Of a DNA stretch of 64,000 nt, positions 33,574 to 43,252 are shown in pieces. Each line of letters opens with the position of its first letter. Positions within the stretch are counted from its first letter, which is position 1. The notes beneath the pieces were generated by a model. The model worked only from the letters and a program-made list of their open reading frames with translations, had not been told where the DNA came from and searched no databases. The translations under genes were made by a program, and so were the position numbers. Source of the stretch: PHAA01 sp964494735. Its GTDB lineage: Bacteria; Bacillota; Syntrophomonadia; Syntrophomonadales; Syntrophomonadaceae. Location of the stretch: the NCBI GenBank assembly GCA_964494735.1, contig CAZBSD010000002.1, positions 62,001 through 126,000 of the forward strand, in the 5' to 3' direction.

Positions 33574-36500
33574 ATGAAGGTTACCCGCAGACAATTCTTA
33601 AAGGTAACCGGTGCCAGTGCAGCAGTCATGGCCGTAGCCGACCTGGGTTTTGATCTGAAACCGGCGGCGGCAGCGGTTAGGACCTTACGTATCAAAAACG
33701 TCAAGGGCGTGCCAACTGTCTGCCCGTTTTGTGCTTCCGGCTGCGGCCTGTTGGTGTATTCGGAAAGAGATGCGGCTGGCAAATTCGTTAAACTCCTGAG
33801 TGTTGAGGGCGACCCTGATAATCCCATCAACCGTGGTTGTGCCTGTGCCAAGGGTTCAGCCATGTTTAACCTGAGGGAGATTTACGACGAGGAAACCGGG
33901 GAACAGAAGGTCAATCCCATGAGGGCGACGGTACCCCTGTACCGTGCTCCGGGTAGTGACAAGTGGGAAGAAAAAGAATGGGAATGGATGATTGAAGAGA
34001 TCGCTAAGCGGGTGAAACAGACCAGGGACAGCAGTTTCATTCATAAAGAGAAAATCGCAGACGGCAGCGAGATTATTGTAAATCGCACTGAGAAGATCGG
34101 ATCCGTCGGAGGCTCCGGGCTCGACAACGAAGAAGCTTATCTCTGGTCAAAACTGGCTCGTTCCCTGGGTATGGTTTATCTCGAAACCCAGGCCCGTATC
34201 TGACACAGCGCTACGGTGGCAGGTTTGTCACCAGCATTTGGACGAGGAGTCATGACCAATCACATGGTCGATCTGAAGAATACCGATGTTGCTCTGATCA
34301 TGGGCAGCAACATGGCTGAAAACCATCCTATCGGAATGAAGTGGCTGGGTGAAGGTCGCCGGGTCAGAGGCACCAAGATTATCCATGTCGATCCCCGCTA
34401 TACCCGTACCTCGGTAATATCCGATCTATACTGCCCGATGCGTTCCGGGACCGATATCGCTTTCCTGGGCGGAATGATCAACTATATTATTCAGAATAAG
34501 CTCTATCACGAAGAGTATGTAAAGGCGTACACCAACGCTTCCTATCTGATTGCCGATGGATTCAAATTTGAGGACGGACTATTCTCCGGATATGATGCAG
34601 CGAAGCGCACTTACGACAACAAGACCTGGGACTATCAGTATGATGCAGACGGGACCACTGTTTTGAAGGACCCCACCCTGCAGCATCCTCGCTGTGCATT
34701 CCAGTTGATGGCCAAGCACTTCTCGCGCTACGACATCGACACTGTTGTCAAAATAACGGGCTCTCCCAAGAACAAATATCTGGAAGTAATCAAATTATTT
34801 GCTTCCACCAGCGCTCCAAACAAAACCGGTAATATCATGTATGCCATGGGCATCACCCAGCATACGGTAGGCAGTCAGAACGTAAAATCGTTCGCCAACG
34901 TTCAGTTGCTGCTGGGCAACATGGGACGTCCCGGCGGCGGCATCAACGCCCTCCGCGGCGAGAACAACGTACAGGGTGCCACCGATATGGCCTTATTGTT
35001 CCACATTATCCCCGGTTATATCGACAGCCCCATGAATACTGCTGCCAACAAAGATCTGTTGAGCTTTGTCAAAGCCGTTACTCCAGGCGCTGCCAAGGTT
35101 CCGGCTACTAATATGGCAGAATTCAGGGCTGCTGTTACGGCTGGTATTCCCAATTCCGGATTCAAGATCAACACCTCCAAATGGGTTGTTAGCATGTTGA
35201 AAGCCTGGTATGGTGACGCTTGTACTGAAGCCAACGATTGGGCCTATCATTACCTGCCCAAACGCGATGCCGCCAAGAACTATTCACACATCGCCCTGTT
35301 TGAAGCCATGTACAAAGGCGATATCGAGGGCTTTTTCGTGATGGGATCGAATCCGGTGGTGGGTGGCCCCAATGCCAACAAAGAACAGGCGGCTCTTACT
35401 AAACTTAAGTGGATGGTCAGCGTCGACTTGTGGTTGAATGAGACCGCTGAATTCTGGACTTACAGAGCCTGGGAGAGGCCCCATGGCGGAACTCATCATA
35501 CCGAAACCTTCGAGCCTAAAGACATCCCGACCGAAGTATTCTTCCTGCCGGCTTGTGCCGTTTATGAGAAGGAAGGTACAGCGGCGCAGACCGGACGTTG
35601 GGTCCAGTATCGCTGGAAAGGCGCGGATGAATTGGGCAAATCCAAATCCGACCTGTGGATCGTCGATCAATTGTCGAAGAAGATTCAGGAACTCTATAAA
35701 GGCAGTACCCGCCCAGAAGACGAACCCCTGACCAAAATGACCTGGGGTTATGGCCACGGTGACGAACCCGAGCCCATCAATGTGGGTCTTGAGTACAGCG
35801 GTTATTTTGTTGCCGATGGGAAACCCATCGCGGGTGGATTTGCCAACCTCAAGGACGATGGCAGCACTGCTTGCGGTAACTGGGTATACTGCGGCCAAAT
35901 GGCTACCAAACCGGATGGCTCCTTGTTGTACAAGCCTATGAAACGGGATAACAAAGACAATTCCAAGACTGGACTGGGTCTGTATTCCAATTGGGGCTGG
36001 TGCTGGCCGGTCAACCGCCGCATAGTATACAATCGCTGCTCCATCAAGCCTGACGGCGTAACCCCTTGGGAAGGCGATGCCGACCGGGTATTGATCCATT
36101 GGGATCCGGCCGTTGTTTCCGACCCCACCAAACCAGAAGTGGTAGGAGCTTGGGTGGGAGACGATGTTTGCGACTGCGCCAAGACCTCTCCTCCTGACAA
36201 GGCAGTACCCTTCCTGATGAGACCAGAAGGGACTGGTTGCTTCTTTGCCGCCAAGGCCTCGTTCAAGGAGGGTCCGTTCCCCGAGCACTATGAGCCCTGG
36301 GAAAGCCCGGTCAATAACCTGATGAATTCCCAAGTGGTCAATCCGGCTATAAAGATCTGGGAGCCTGATAAAAAGGGCACCCCGGCAGACTACCCCTATA
36401 TCGGCACCACCTACCGGGTAGTTGAGCACTGGCAGACCGGGGCCCTGACTCGCACCTTGCCCTGGCTGGCAGAACTTATGCCTAACATGTTCGTAGAGAT

Positions 36501-36780
36501 CAGTGAAGAACTGGCTGCCATCAAGGATATCAAGAACGGTAATAAAGTCATCGTATCTACTACCCGCGGCGACATCGAAGCGGTGGCATGTGTTACCAAA
36601 CGTATCAAACCCTATATAATCGATGGCAATGAGTACCATATGGTCGGGGCCGTATGGCAGTATGGCTTCAAAGGCTATGCCAAGGGCGATCCCGCCAACC
36701 GTCTCACCCCTCATGTAGGCGACGCCAATACCATGATACCCGAGTACAAAGCCTGGCTTTGCAATATAAGGAGGGCTTAA
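33574..36780 (+). CDS. fdhA: Formate dehydrogenase alpha subunit, selenocysteine-containing, Tat-exported
   Basis: Molybdo/tungsto-bis-MGD formate dehydrogenase of the FdnG type, about 1068 residues. The N-terminus MKVTRRQFLKVTGASAAVMA is a twin-arginine signal, so the enzyme faces outward. A 4Fe-4S site is seen in CPFCASGCGLL (Cys 50, 53, 57) and Cys 91. The in-frame TGA at 34201-34203 is read as selenocysteine (residue 210): the context ARI-U-HSATVAGL matches the catalytic Sec-His of FDH, the frame continues for 858 codons, and a SECIS-like hairpin follows. An ATG 12 codons upstream is possible but would displace the Tat motif. FeS and cytochrome b subunits follow directly. Confidence 0.95.
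34201..34232 (+). promoter_or_regulatory. Selenocysteine UGA and bacterial SECIS element
   Basis: The TGA is followed after 11 nt by GGTG-GCAGGTTTGT-CACC. Stem, spacing and the AGGTTT loop closely resemble the E. coli fdhF element (loop AGGTCT), which binds SelB. Confidence 0.88.
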
Positions 36781-36782
36781 GT

Positions 36783-37610
36783 ATGGCAAGACTAATGACT
36801 AACCTATACGACTCCAGTAAGTGTACCGCCTGCAGAGGATGTTTCACTGCGTGCAAGGATTCCAATCAACTGCCAGCGGTCTTCGACAAATCATATTTCG
36901 GAGGCCCCGGCAATGGAACCTATGATTCCAAAGACGGTGATACCGACTACAACACCTATATGATGATCCGTTTCAATGAGACCGAGGATCCGGTGGACGG
37001 TGTCCGCTGGAACTTCCTGAAATGGCAGTGCATGCACTGCATGGAACCTCAGTGTATGAAGGTTTGCCCCAAATCAGCCTATACCAAACTGGACTGGGGG
37101 GCCACCTTCCATGATCAGGAGAAATGCATAGGCTGCCAATATTGCACCTATGCCTGCCCATTTGGCATACCCAAGTATCGCAAGAGCACTGATACGGTTA
37201 CCAAGTGTACTTTGTGCTATGAGCGGGTAGCCGAAGGTTTGACCCCGGCCTGCGCCCGTACCTGTGCACCAGGGGCGATCAAGTTCGGTTATCGTGATGA
37301 ACTGCTCGAAGAAGCCCGCGCCCGGGTCAAGTACCTGCGCGCCAACGGTTTTCCCAGAGCTACCATTTACGGAGAGACTGAACTGGGCGCTGGCACCAAC
37401 AAACTTTATATCCTGACTGACACCCCGGACAAGTTTGGCCTGCCGGTCAAACCCCAGGTCGAAGGCAATACCGTCTTCTGGCAGGATTGGGTACAGCCTT
37501 ACGCCGGCTGGCTTATTCCCCTGGCTTTGGGCGGATCGGCCATCAGCTTTGTCACCTCAAGGGTGGTAGCCAACAAAAATGGAGGACATGCGGAAGGAGG
37601 TCATGAGTAA
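36783..37610 (+). CDS. fdhB: Formate dehydrogenase iron-sulfur (beta) subunit
   Basis: A 275-residue ferredoxin-type electron carrier with four Cys clusters: CTACRGCFTACK, CMHCMEPQCMKVCP, CIGCQYCTYACP and CTLCYERV...CARTC, i.e. sites for four 4Fe-4S centres as in FdnH/HybA. A single membrane helix near the C-terminus (GWLIPLALGGSAISFVTS) would anchor it next to the cytochrome. The ATG preceded by AAGGAGGGC is clear; a longer frame overlapping fdhA is spurious. It carries electrons from the Sec/bis-MGD site to the cytochrome b subunit. Confidence 0.94.
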   Translation: MARLMTNLYDSSKCTACRGCFTACKDSNQLPAVFDKSYFGGPGNGTYDSKDGDTDYNTYMMIRFNETEDPVDGVRWNFLKWQCMHCMEPQCMKVCPKSAYTKLDWGATFHDQEKCIGCQYCTYACPFGIPKYRKSTDTVTKCTLCYERVAEGLTPACARTCAPGAIKFGYRDELLEEARARVKYLRANGFPRATIYGETELGAGTNKLYILTDTPDKFGLPVKPQVEGNTVFWQDWVQPYAGWLIPLALGGSAISFVTSRVVANKNGGHAEGGHE

Positions 37611-38293
37611 TGCAATGGATTCCGGAATATAAAGGAGATGTCCCACGCGTAGAAAGATTTAATTTCCTTGCTCGTTTTACCCACTGGAGTCATACCGTGA
37701 CCTTCCTGTTGTGTTTGTTCACCGGTCTGGCATTATTCCTGGACGGCGCCGATTGGCTGGCAGCCATATTTGGAGGCTATCGGGGCGCAGGCTTGGTGCA
37801 CCGTATTGCTGCAGTAGTTATGACTATTACCATATTGACGGCCATGGCCGTCGGTTTCAAAGGGGTAATAGTCTGGATCAAAGATCTTTTCAGATTCGGC
37901 ATGAATGACATCGGTTTCCTGATGGTATTCCCGCTGGAATTCCTGGGATTCAAGGTCAAGATCCCCCCCCAGACCCGCTTCAATGGCGGTGAGAAAATGA
38001 ACTCGGTAGTCACCCCGACCATGGTCTTCCTGCTCATGATAAGCGGATGGATCATCTGGTGGCCTTCCATCTGGTGGCCGGGCCTGGTCAGATTCTCCTA
38101 TTGGACTCATGACCTGGCTATGATCTTCGGAACCCTGATGGTATGTATGCACGGTTACCTTGGTTCCTTCCATCCCGGATCGGGTGAGTCCTTCTGGGGT
38201 ATGTGGAAAGGCACCGTACGGACTGACTGGGCTCAGCACCATCATGCCATCTGGTATGAGGAGACCTATGGAGACAAGACTGAAGCCGAATAA
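37610..38293 (+). CDS. fdhC: Formate dehydrogenase cytochrome b (gamma) subunit
   Basis: A 227-residue membrane protein of the FdnI family with four hydrophobic segments. Likely haem-ligand histidines lie in ARFTHWSHTVTF, GLVHRIAAVV and WTHDLAMIFG-MHGYLGSFHP. Its ATG shares one base with the fdhB stop (TAATG), so the two are coupled. It would pass electrons to menaquinone or accept them in reverse, linking formate to the membrane pool. In a syntroph this would suit reverse electron transfer; the direction is inference. Confidence 0.92.
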   Translation: MQWIPEYKGDVPRVERFNFLARFTHWSHTVTFLLCLFTGLALFLDGADWLAAIFGGYRGAGLVHRIAAVVMTITILTAMAVGFKGVIVWIKDLFRFGMNDIGFLMVFPLEFLGFKVKIPPQTRFNGGEKMNSVVTPTMVFLLMISGWIIWWPSIWWPGLVRFSYWTHDLAMIFGTLMVCMHGYLGSFHPGSGESFWGMWKGTVRTDWAQHHHAIWYEETYGDKTEAE

Positions 38294-38369
38294 TCCAGTA
38301 GGAAAGTAAAGATAATATGGAACAAGGGGAGTTAATCTCCCCTTGTTCTTATAAAAGGAGTGCTATCCG

Positions 38370-39200
38370 ATGAAAACAAAGACCCCGGTGGATCTACCGG
38401 AAGGCTATCTCGATTTCTACAAGAATTTGGAGTCCTGGCAGAATCAGCAGCAGATGAAGCTTAAGCAAGATTACAGTCCCGCACCCATCGATGTGGTCAA
38501 GACTTTGGTCAATACCAACCACTCGATTATGCAGTCAATAGAGTTCGAGTATGACGCCCGTAGATATGAAGAGGTGTTTCTGGAATTGCTTCAATTTTTG
38601 ACCGAATCAAGACCGGAGACCGCCGCCCAGATGAAAAAGATGCGCTCCAGAGCGAATGATTTGGACTTCCAACAGATCCCCATAAAAGTCTTGGAAGGTG
38701 ATGGCGGATACTTCAGTAATCTTGGCGAGCAGTTTGATTTGCCCATCGAGCTCCTGATATTCTGCGCAGATAACGCCTTGCGTCCGTTCCTGCGGTTGTG
38801 GGCAGCGCCTCATCGCAATGCTCTTTCTGACGCAGGCTTCGAGGTGTGGGATTTTGCCACCACTTGTCCGTTCTGCGCTACCAAATCCAATTTTAGCCGG
38901 ATACGCGTCACCGATGGCCGCCGCTTTATGTTCTGCGACCGCTGTTTCTCGGAATGGGAGACCCGCAGTGTATATTGCGTCCATTGCGGCAACGACAGTC
39001 CAAAGACCATCTCTTACCTCAGCGCCGAAGATTTTCCCGCCTATCAGGCATATATCTGCGAGGAATGCCGAGGTTACAGCAAGAGTTTCGATGAGCGCCA
39101 GAAGGCCATCCGTATCGACCCCTTTATCACCAATATGGAAACGATCTATCTGGATTTGCTGGCCCAGGAAAAAGGTTATACCAGCCACGAGGAATCTTAG
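38370..39200 (+). CDS. fdhE: Formate dehydrogenase accessory protein FdhE
   Basis: A 276-residue cytoplasmic protein with the four CxxC pairs of FdhE: CPFC, CDRC, CVHC and CEEC, in a rubredoxin-like metal fold between about residues 165 and 235. FdhE is needed for maturation of Tat-exported, respiratory formate dehydrogenases, which agrees with the signal on the alpha subunit. It follows the gamma gene by 76 nt with AAAGGAG before the ATG. No fdhD is present in the window. Confidence 0.9.
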   Translation: MKTKTPVDLPEGYLDFYKNLESWQNQQQMKLKQDYSPAPIDVVKTLVNTNHSIMQSIEFEYDARRYEEVFLELLQFLTESRPETAAQMKKMRSRANDLDFQQIPIKVLEGDGGYFSNLGEQFDLPIELLIFCADNALRPFLRLWAAPHRNALSDAGFEVWDFATTCPFCATKSNFSRIRVTDGRRFMFCDRCFSEWETRSVYCVHCGNDSPKTISYLSAEDFPAYQAYICEECRGYSKSFDERQKAIRIDPFITNMETIYLDLLAQEKGYTSHEES

Positions 39201-39273
39201 TCGCTGCTCATAACCAGGATATGGTATTTCAACAGGTGCTCCTTGGAGAAACAGGATACGTGATCCATGTAAA

Positions 39274-39304
39274 AACCGGGCATAGGCGGCCCGGTTCATT
39301 TTTG
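39274..39304 (+). terminator. Terminator of the fdh operon
   Basis: An 8-bp GC-rich stem AACCGGGC/GCCCGGTT, 7-nt loop, followed by CATTTTTG, about 75 nt after the fdhE stop. Confidence 0.8.
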
Positions 39305-39408
39305 TGGCCAGGTATGGATGACGGGGGGTTCCATATGTCCTAACCAATTTGCTAATAATTACATCTGCACATGACATCCTGAAACCCAAGCGGGATATGC
39401 ATAGCCTT

Positions 39409-40701
39409 CTAGCTGGCTACCAGTCTGGCCGCGGTGACCTTGGCCTTTGCCAAAACCTCCTCCTCGTCAAATACCCTGATTATGCGGTTGTGCATGATTA
39501 TCTGTCCGTCAATTATCACCGTATCGACATCGGAGGCGTGGGCGGAGTAAACCAGGTTGGCGATGAGGTCGTAACGGGGAATACAATGGGCTCCGTCCAT
39601 CCTAACCAGTATAAGATCTGCTTTCTTGCCGGATTCCAGGGTGCCAATTTTGTCTTCCATTCGTAAAGCCCTGGCACCATTGATGGTAGCCATCTCCAAC
39701 GCTTGATAAGCTGGCAGTACAGTAGGATCCATACTGGTGACCTTATGTAGAAGAGCACAGCTGCGCATCTCCTGCATCATGTCCAAATTATTGTTGCTGG
39801 AAGCCCCATCCGTACCCAGCGCTACCGCTACTCCCGCCTCCAACAGTTGGGGAACGGGGGCAACCCCGCTGGCCAATTTCATGTTGCTCTCCGGATTATG
39901 GGCCACCCCTACCCGGTTACGAGCCAGTATTGCGATATCCTGATCGGTGAGGTGGACGCAGTGAGCGGCGATTACATGATGTTTGAACAATCCCAGGCTC
40001 TCCATATGGGCTACCGGGGTCAATCCATATATACGCAGGGAGTCGGCCACTTCAGCAGCGGTCTCGGCCAGGTGGATATGTATCCCGGTCCCCAACTCCC
40101 CGGCCAAATCGGCCACCTGCCGAAGGTAGTCGGGTGGGCAGGTATAAGGGGCATGGGGCCCCAGGTTGAACTGAATCCTGCCCTGGGCGGAATTGTTCCA
40201 CTGCTGAAATAATTCCCGGCTCTCTGCCAGAGCTTTGTCTTTATCCGGACCGACACCGATCAGACCACGGGCGAGAAGAGCCCTGATTCCGGTCTTCGCA
40301 ACCGCCTGGGCTGCCTGGTCCATGAAGAAATACATATCCGCGAAACAGGTCGTACCGGATCTGATCATTTCCACTATCGCCAGCATCGTTCCCCAATAAA
40401 CGTCCTCTGCAGTCAGCTTGGCTTCCATGGGCCATATCTTTTTTTCCAGCCACTCCATCAATGGCATATCATCGGCGTAGCCGCGCAACAATGTCATTGC
40501 GGCGTGAGTGTGGGCGTTCACAAACCCGGGCAGGGCAATGAGATTGGTGCCGTCAATAATACGATCGAATTCCGTATTTGGGGCATCCCCAAAGCCCACC
40601 GCCAGAATTGCCCCGTCTTCCACTTCGATGTAGCCTTTTTCTATGATATAGTTCGCAGCCGTCATCGGTACAATGCTGATATTCTTAATCAATAGCCTCA
40701 T
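39409..40701 (-). CDS. mtaD: 5'-methylthioadenosine/S-adenosylhomocysteine deaminase
   Basis: Zinc amidohydrolase that deaminates MTA (to 5'-methylthioinosine) or SAH. Metal and substrate motifs visible are GFVNAHTHAAMTLLRG near residue 60, HIHLAETAAEV, HCVHLTDQDIAILA, and LGTDGASSNNNLDM. The 430-residue length fits the MtaD family. It is the last gene of a four-gene run with a nucleoside phosphorylase, MtnA and a class II aldolase, which makes MTA the likely main substrate here. Confidence 0.9.
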   Translation of the reverse strand: MRLLIKNISIVPMTAANYIIEKGYIEVEDGAILAVGFGDAPNTEFDRIIDGTNLIALPGFVNAHTHAAMTLLRGYADDMPLMEWLEKKIWPMEAKLTAEDVYWGTMLAIVEMIRSGTTCFADMYFFMDQAAQAVAKTGIRALLARGLIGVGPDKDKALAESRELFQQWNNSAQGRIQFNLGPHAPYTCPPDYLRQVADLAGELGTGIHIHLAETAAEVADSLRIYGLTPVAHMESLGLFKHHVIAAHCVHLTDQDIAILARNRVGVAHNPESNMKLASGVAPVPQLLEAGVAVALGTDGASSNNNLDMMQEMRSCALLHKVTSMDPTVLPAYQALEMATINGARALRMEDKIGTLESGKKADLILVRMDGAHCIPRYDLIANLVYSAHASDVDTVIIDGQIIMHNRIIRVFDEEEVLAKAKVTAARLVAS

Positions 40702-40747
40702 CCAGCCACCTCCTGTTTAATAAGGAACTCTCGGCAATTATCCTTGT

Positions 40748-41398
40748 CTATTCTTTCTTCTGACCGTAGCGGGCGAAGCCACGATGCAAAACCGCGACTT
40801 CACTGGGGTCCAGTGTGTGGGCTTGACCAAGGCTTTGTGCCAGCAAAGCGATGCGGGCCGTCTCCTCGGCAATGATACAGACCCGTAAAGCGTCCTCCAT
40901 GTTCTTCCCCACTCCTACCATACCATGATTGGCCAACAATACAGCCTTGCCCGACCCTAGGGTTTGGACCACATTGTCTGCTAATTGTGCCGTTCCACAC
41001 ATGGCGTAGTCTGCGGTCTCGATCTCATGGCCGATCACCTGGGCCGTCTCCTCCAGAATAACCGGGACTGATTTCCGCGCCACCGCAAAAGCGGTCAGAT
41101 GAGTACTGTGAACATGTACTATGGCTTGGACGTCAGGGCGGTGCTCATATATGCAGGCATGGGTAGGGGTTTCAACCGACGGCTTCCATTTTCCTTCGAT
41201 GACCTTACCGGACCAATCTACCACTACCAGATCATCGATGGTCATGGTCTCATACTTCATCCCGCTGGGGGTGATGAGAAGATAAGGTTGGTCGGGCACC
41301 CTTATGCTCACATTGCCCCAAGTCCCCACTACCATATGGGCTTTGGCCATCGTCTGGGCGGCTATAAGTACATCGTGCCGCTGCTGCAGATACTTCAT
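40748..41398 (-). CDS. Class II aldolase (FucA-like), probable methylthioribulose-1-phosphate aldolase
   Basis: Zinc-dependent class II aldolase fold, 216 residues, with metal histidines in IVHVHSTHLTAF and ANHGMVGVG and the conserved Tyr in ADYAMCGT. The same fold includes fuculose-1-phosphate aldolase, ribulose-phosphate epimerase and MtnB dehydratase. The sequence reads most like the FucA type. Because it directly follows mtnA (1 nt) in an MTA operon without mtnC/mtnD, the best guess is Ald2: 5-methylthioribulose-1-phosphate to DHAP and methylthioacetaldehyde. MtnB remains possible. Confidence 0.8.
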   Translation of the reverse strand: MKYLQQRHDVLIAAQTMAKAHMVVGTWGNVSIRVPDQPYLLITPSGMKYETMTIDDLVVVDWSGKVIEGKWKPSVETPTHACIYEHRPDVQAIVHVHSTHLTAFAVARKSVPVILEETAQVIGHEIETADYAMCGTAQLADNVVQTLGSGKAVLLANHGMVGVGKNMEDALRVCIIAEETARIALLAQSLGQAHTLDPSEVAVLHRGFARYGQKKE

Positions 41399-41399
41399 A

Positions 41400-42440
41400 T
41401 TAAGTCACTTCCCCTTTTACCTTGAGCAATTCATATTCGTATGGAGGCAATATCACCCCCGCCTCGGTTATTATCCCGGTTATCAGGCTGCTTGGGGTCA
41501 CGTCAAAGGCTGGATTGTACACGTCCACTTCCGGCACTGTGACGTAATTTCCGCCCATACGGCGTACCTCATCGGGAGCGCGTTCTTCAATGGGTATCCC
41601 CTGTCCGGAATCAACCATCATATCTACAGTTGACAGCGGCGCCGCGATGTAGAAGGGCACGCGGTGATACTGGGCCAGCACCGCTAAAGCGTAGGTACCG
41701 ATCTTATTGGCGGTATCACCATTGGCCGCTATCCGATCGGCTCCAGCTATGACCGCATCCACCTGGCCCTGCTGCATTATGAAGGCCGCCATGCTGTCGG
41801 TAATCAGATGGACGGGGATGTTGTCCTGCATCAATTCCCAAATAGTAAGCCGGGCTCCCTGTAAGACCGGACGCGTTTCACATACCCATACCTGCCTGAT
41901 CCGATTCTCACGATGGGCCGAACGAATCACCCCCAAAGCTGTGCCATATCCGCAAGTGGCCAGGGCCCCCGCGTTGCAGATGGTCAATATACGTGCTTCA
42001 GCCGGCAGAAGCGGGTAGCCATGTTGGCCTATCAAAAGGTTGGTCTCAATGTCTTCAGCACAGATATTTTCTGCTTCCTGCCAAAGCCGCTGCCGCAGCT
42101 CTGACGGTGAAGCTCCCAGCATCGATTCGAAGACCCGGGTCATTCTGTCGATAGCCCAAAAGAGATTGATAGCGGTAGGCCGTGAAGAAGCAAAGGAACG
42201 GGTTACCTGCTCGAAGTAGGACACCCACTCGTCCGGGGAATCCGGAGAACTGTCCATGGCCAGAGCGATCCCATAGGCAGCTGTGACCCCTATTAGCGGC
42301 GCTCCCCGCACCTTAAGCTCCTTTATGGCTGTGACAAGGCCCCCATAATCACTGATACATTCATATGTAACCTGGCCAGGGAGCAGGTTTTGGTTCAAAA
42401 TACGCACAGCCCCGTTATCATGATAAATAGTTCTTATCAT
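41400..42440 (-). CDS. mtnA: Methylthioribose-1-phosphate isomerase
   Basis: Converts 5-methylthioribose-1-phosphate to the ribulose isomer. It belongs to the eIF2B-like fold; visible motifs are RGAPLIGVTAAYGIAL, CNAGALATCGYGTALGVI (catalytic Cys) and VIAGADRIAANGDTANKIGT (catalytic Asp). The ATG overlapping the phosphorylase stop (ATGA) is the true start and gives 346 residues, the normal size; the longer frame reads 15 unrelated codons. Confidence 0.95.
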   Translation of the reverse strand: MIRTIYHDNGAVRILNQNLLPGQVTYECISDYGGLVTAIKELKVRGAPLIGVTAAYGIALAMDSSPDSPDEWVSYFEQVTRSFASSRPTAINLFWAIDRMTRVFESMLGASPSELRQRLWQEAENICAEDIETNLLIGQHGYPLLPAEARILTICNAGALATCGYGTALGVIRSAHRENRIRQVWVCETRPVLQGARLTIWELMQDNIPVHLITDSMAAFIMQQGQVDAVIAGADRIAANGDTANKIGTYALAVLAQYHRVPFYIAAPLSTVDMMVDSGQGIPIEERAPDEVRRMGGNYVTVPEVDVYNPAFDVTPSSLITGIITEAGVILPPYEYELLKVKGEVT

Positions 42441-43231
42441 GGCTCGCTCAATCCGCCTTGCTGGGAAATCTGGCTGCAATGACAACTACGAGGTCCGCCC
42501 AGATACTTCAAGCTCTCTTTAATGAGGTAACGTACGTCATGCAGGCTGTTCTTCATGACCTCCATCACCTCGGCGTGGGTCAGGATGTTGGGCGAAATCC
42601 CAGCGGCATGATTGGTCACGATGGATATATTGCCATAACACATACCCAACTCCCGGGCCAGGCAGACTTCGGGGACACTGGTCATCCCCACCAGATTGCC
42701 GCCCAACATCTTGAACATCTCTATCTCCGCGGCGGTCTCAAAACGCGGCCCTTCGGTGCACACATAGGTTCCGCCATTGTGAATCTTGAGCCCGATATCG
42801 CGTCCAGCCCTCTCGATGGCATTCCTAACCTCGGCACAATAAGGCATGGTCATATCACAATGGACCACCGCCTGTTGGCCGCCTTCGAAGAAGGTGTTCT
42901 TACGGGTCTTGGTGAAATCAAGGAACTGATCAGCCAGAACATATTCGCCTGGTTTACGATCGAGGTGCAGCGACCCTACCGCAGCGGTAGCAATTATTAT
43001 CTCCACCCCAAGTTGTTTCAGGGCCATTATATTGGCACGGTAATTCACCAAATGTGGCGGAACGCTGTGCTTGGCCCCATGACGGGTGATGAATACTACC
43101 TCCTCATCTACGCCCTTTCCAATCACTACCCTGGCTTCACCATATGGTGTCGATTCCACCATCTCCCGGGTTTGCTCCAATAGTCTGGGATTATAAATAC
43201 CGGTTCCACCGATTAAACCAATTCTAGGCAT
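42437..43231 (-). CDS. mtnP: Methylthioadenosine/methylthioinosine phosphorylase
   Basis: Trimeric purine nucleoside phosphorylase family, 264 residues, opening IGLIGGTGIYNPRLL, with phosphate-site RHGAKHSVPPHLVNYRAN and TEGPRFETAAEIEMF. The late motif is TNHAAGIS; Asn at this place usually goes with 6-oxopurines, while MTA-specific enzymes have Asp. Combined with mtaD in the same operon, this suggests methylthioinosine as the real substrate. It starts 22 nt after the ftsY stop and leads the run mtnP-mtnA-aldolase-mtaD. Confidence 0.88.
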   Translation of the reverse strand: MPRIGLIGGTGIYNPRLLEQTREMVESTPYGEARVVIGKGVDEEVVFITRHGAKHSVPPHLVNYRANIMALKQLGVEIIIATAAVGSLHLDRKPGEYVLADQFLDFTKTRKNTFFEGGQQAVVHCDMTMPYCAEVRNAIERAGRDIGLKIHNGGTYVCTEGPRFETAAEIEMFKMLGGNLVGMTSVPEVCLARELGMCYGNISIVTNHAAGISPNILTHAEVMEVMKNSLHDVRYLIKESLKYLGGPRSCHCSQISQQGGLSEP

Positions 43232-43252
43232 ATATCTACCTCTCTTTCGGAA

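Noticed and set aside
33574..36780. Formate dehydrogenase as a pseudogene or two separate genes split by TGA
   Set aside because: Frame, Sec-His context and SECIS hairpin all agree with selenocysteine.
35284..36789. 501-codon minus-strand ORF inside fdhA
   Set aside because: It is the antisense shadow of a clear coding region and has no family features.
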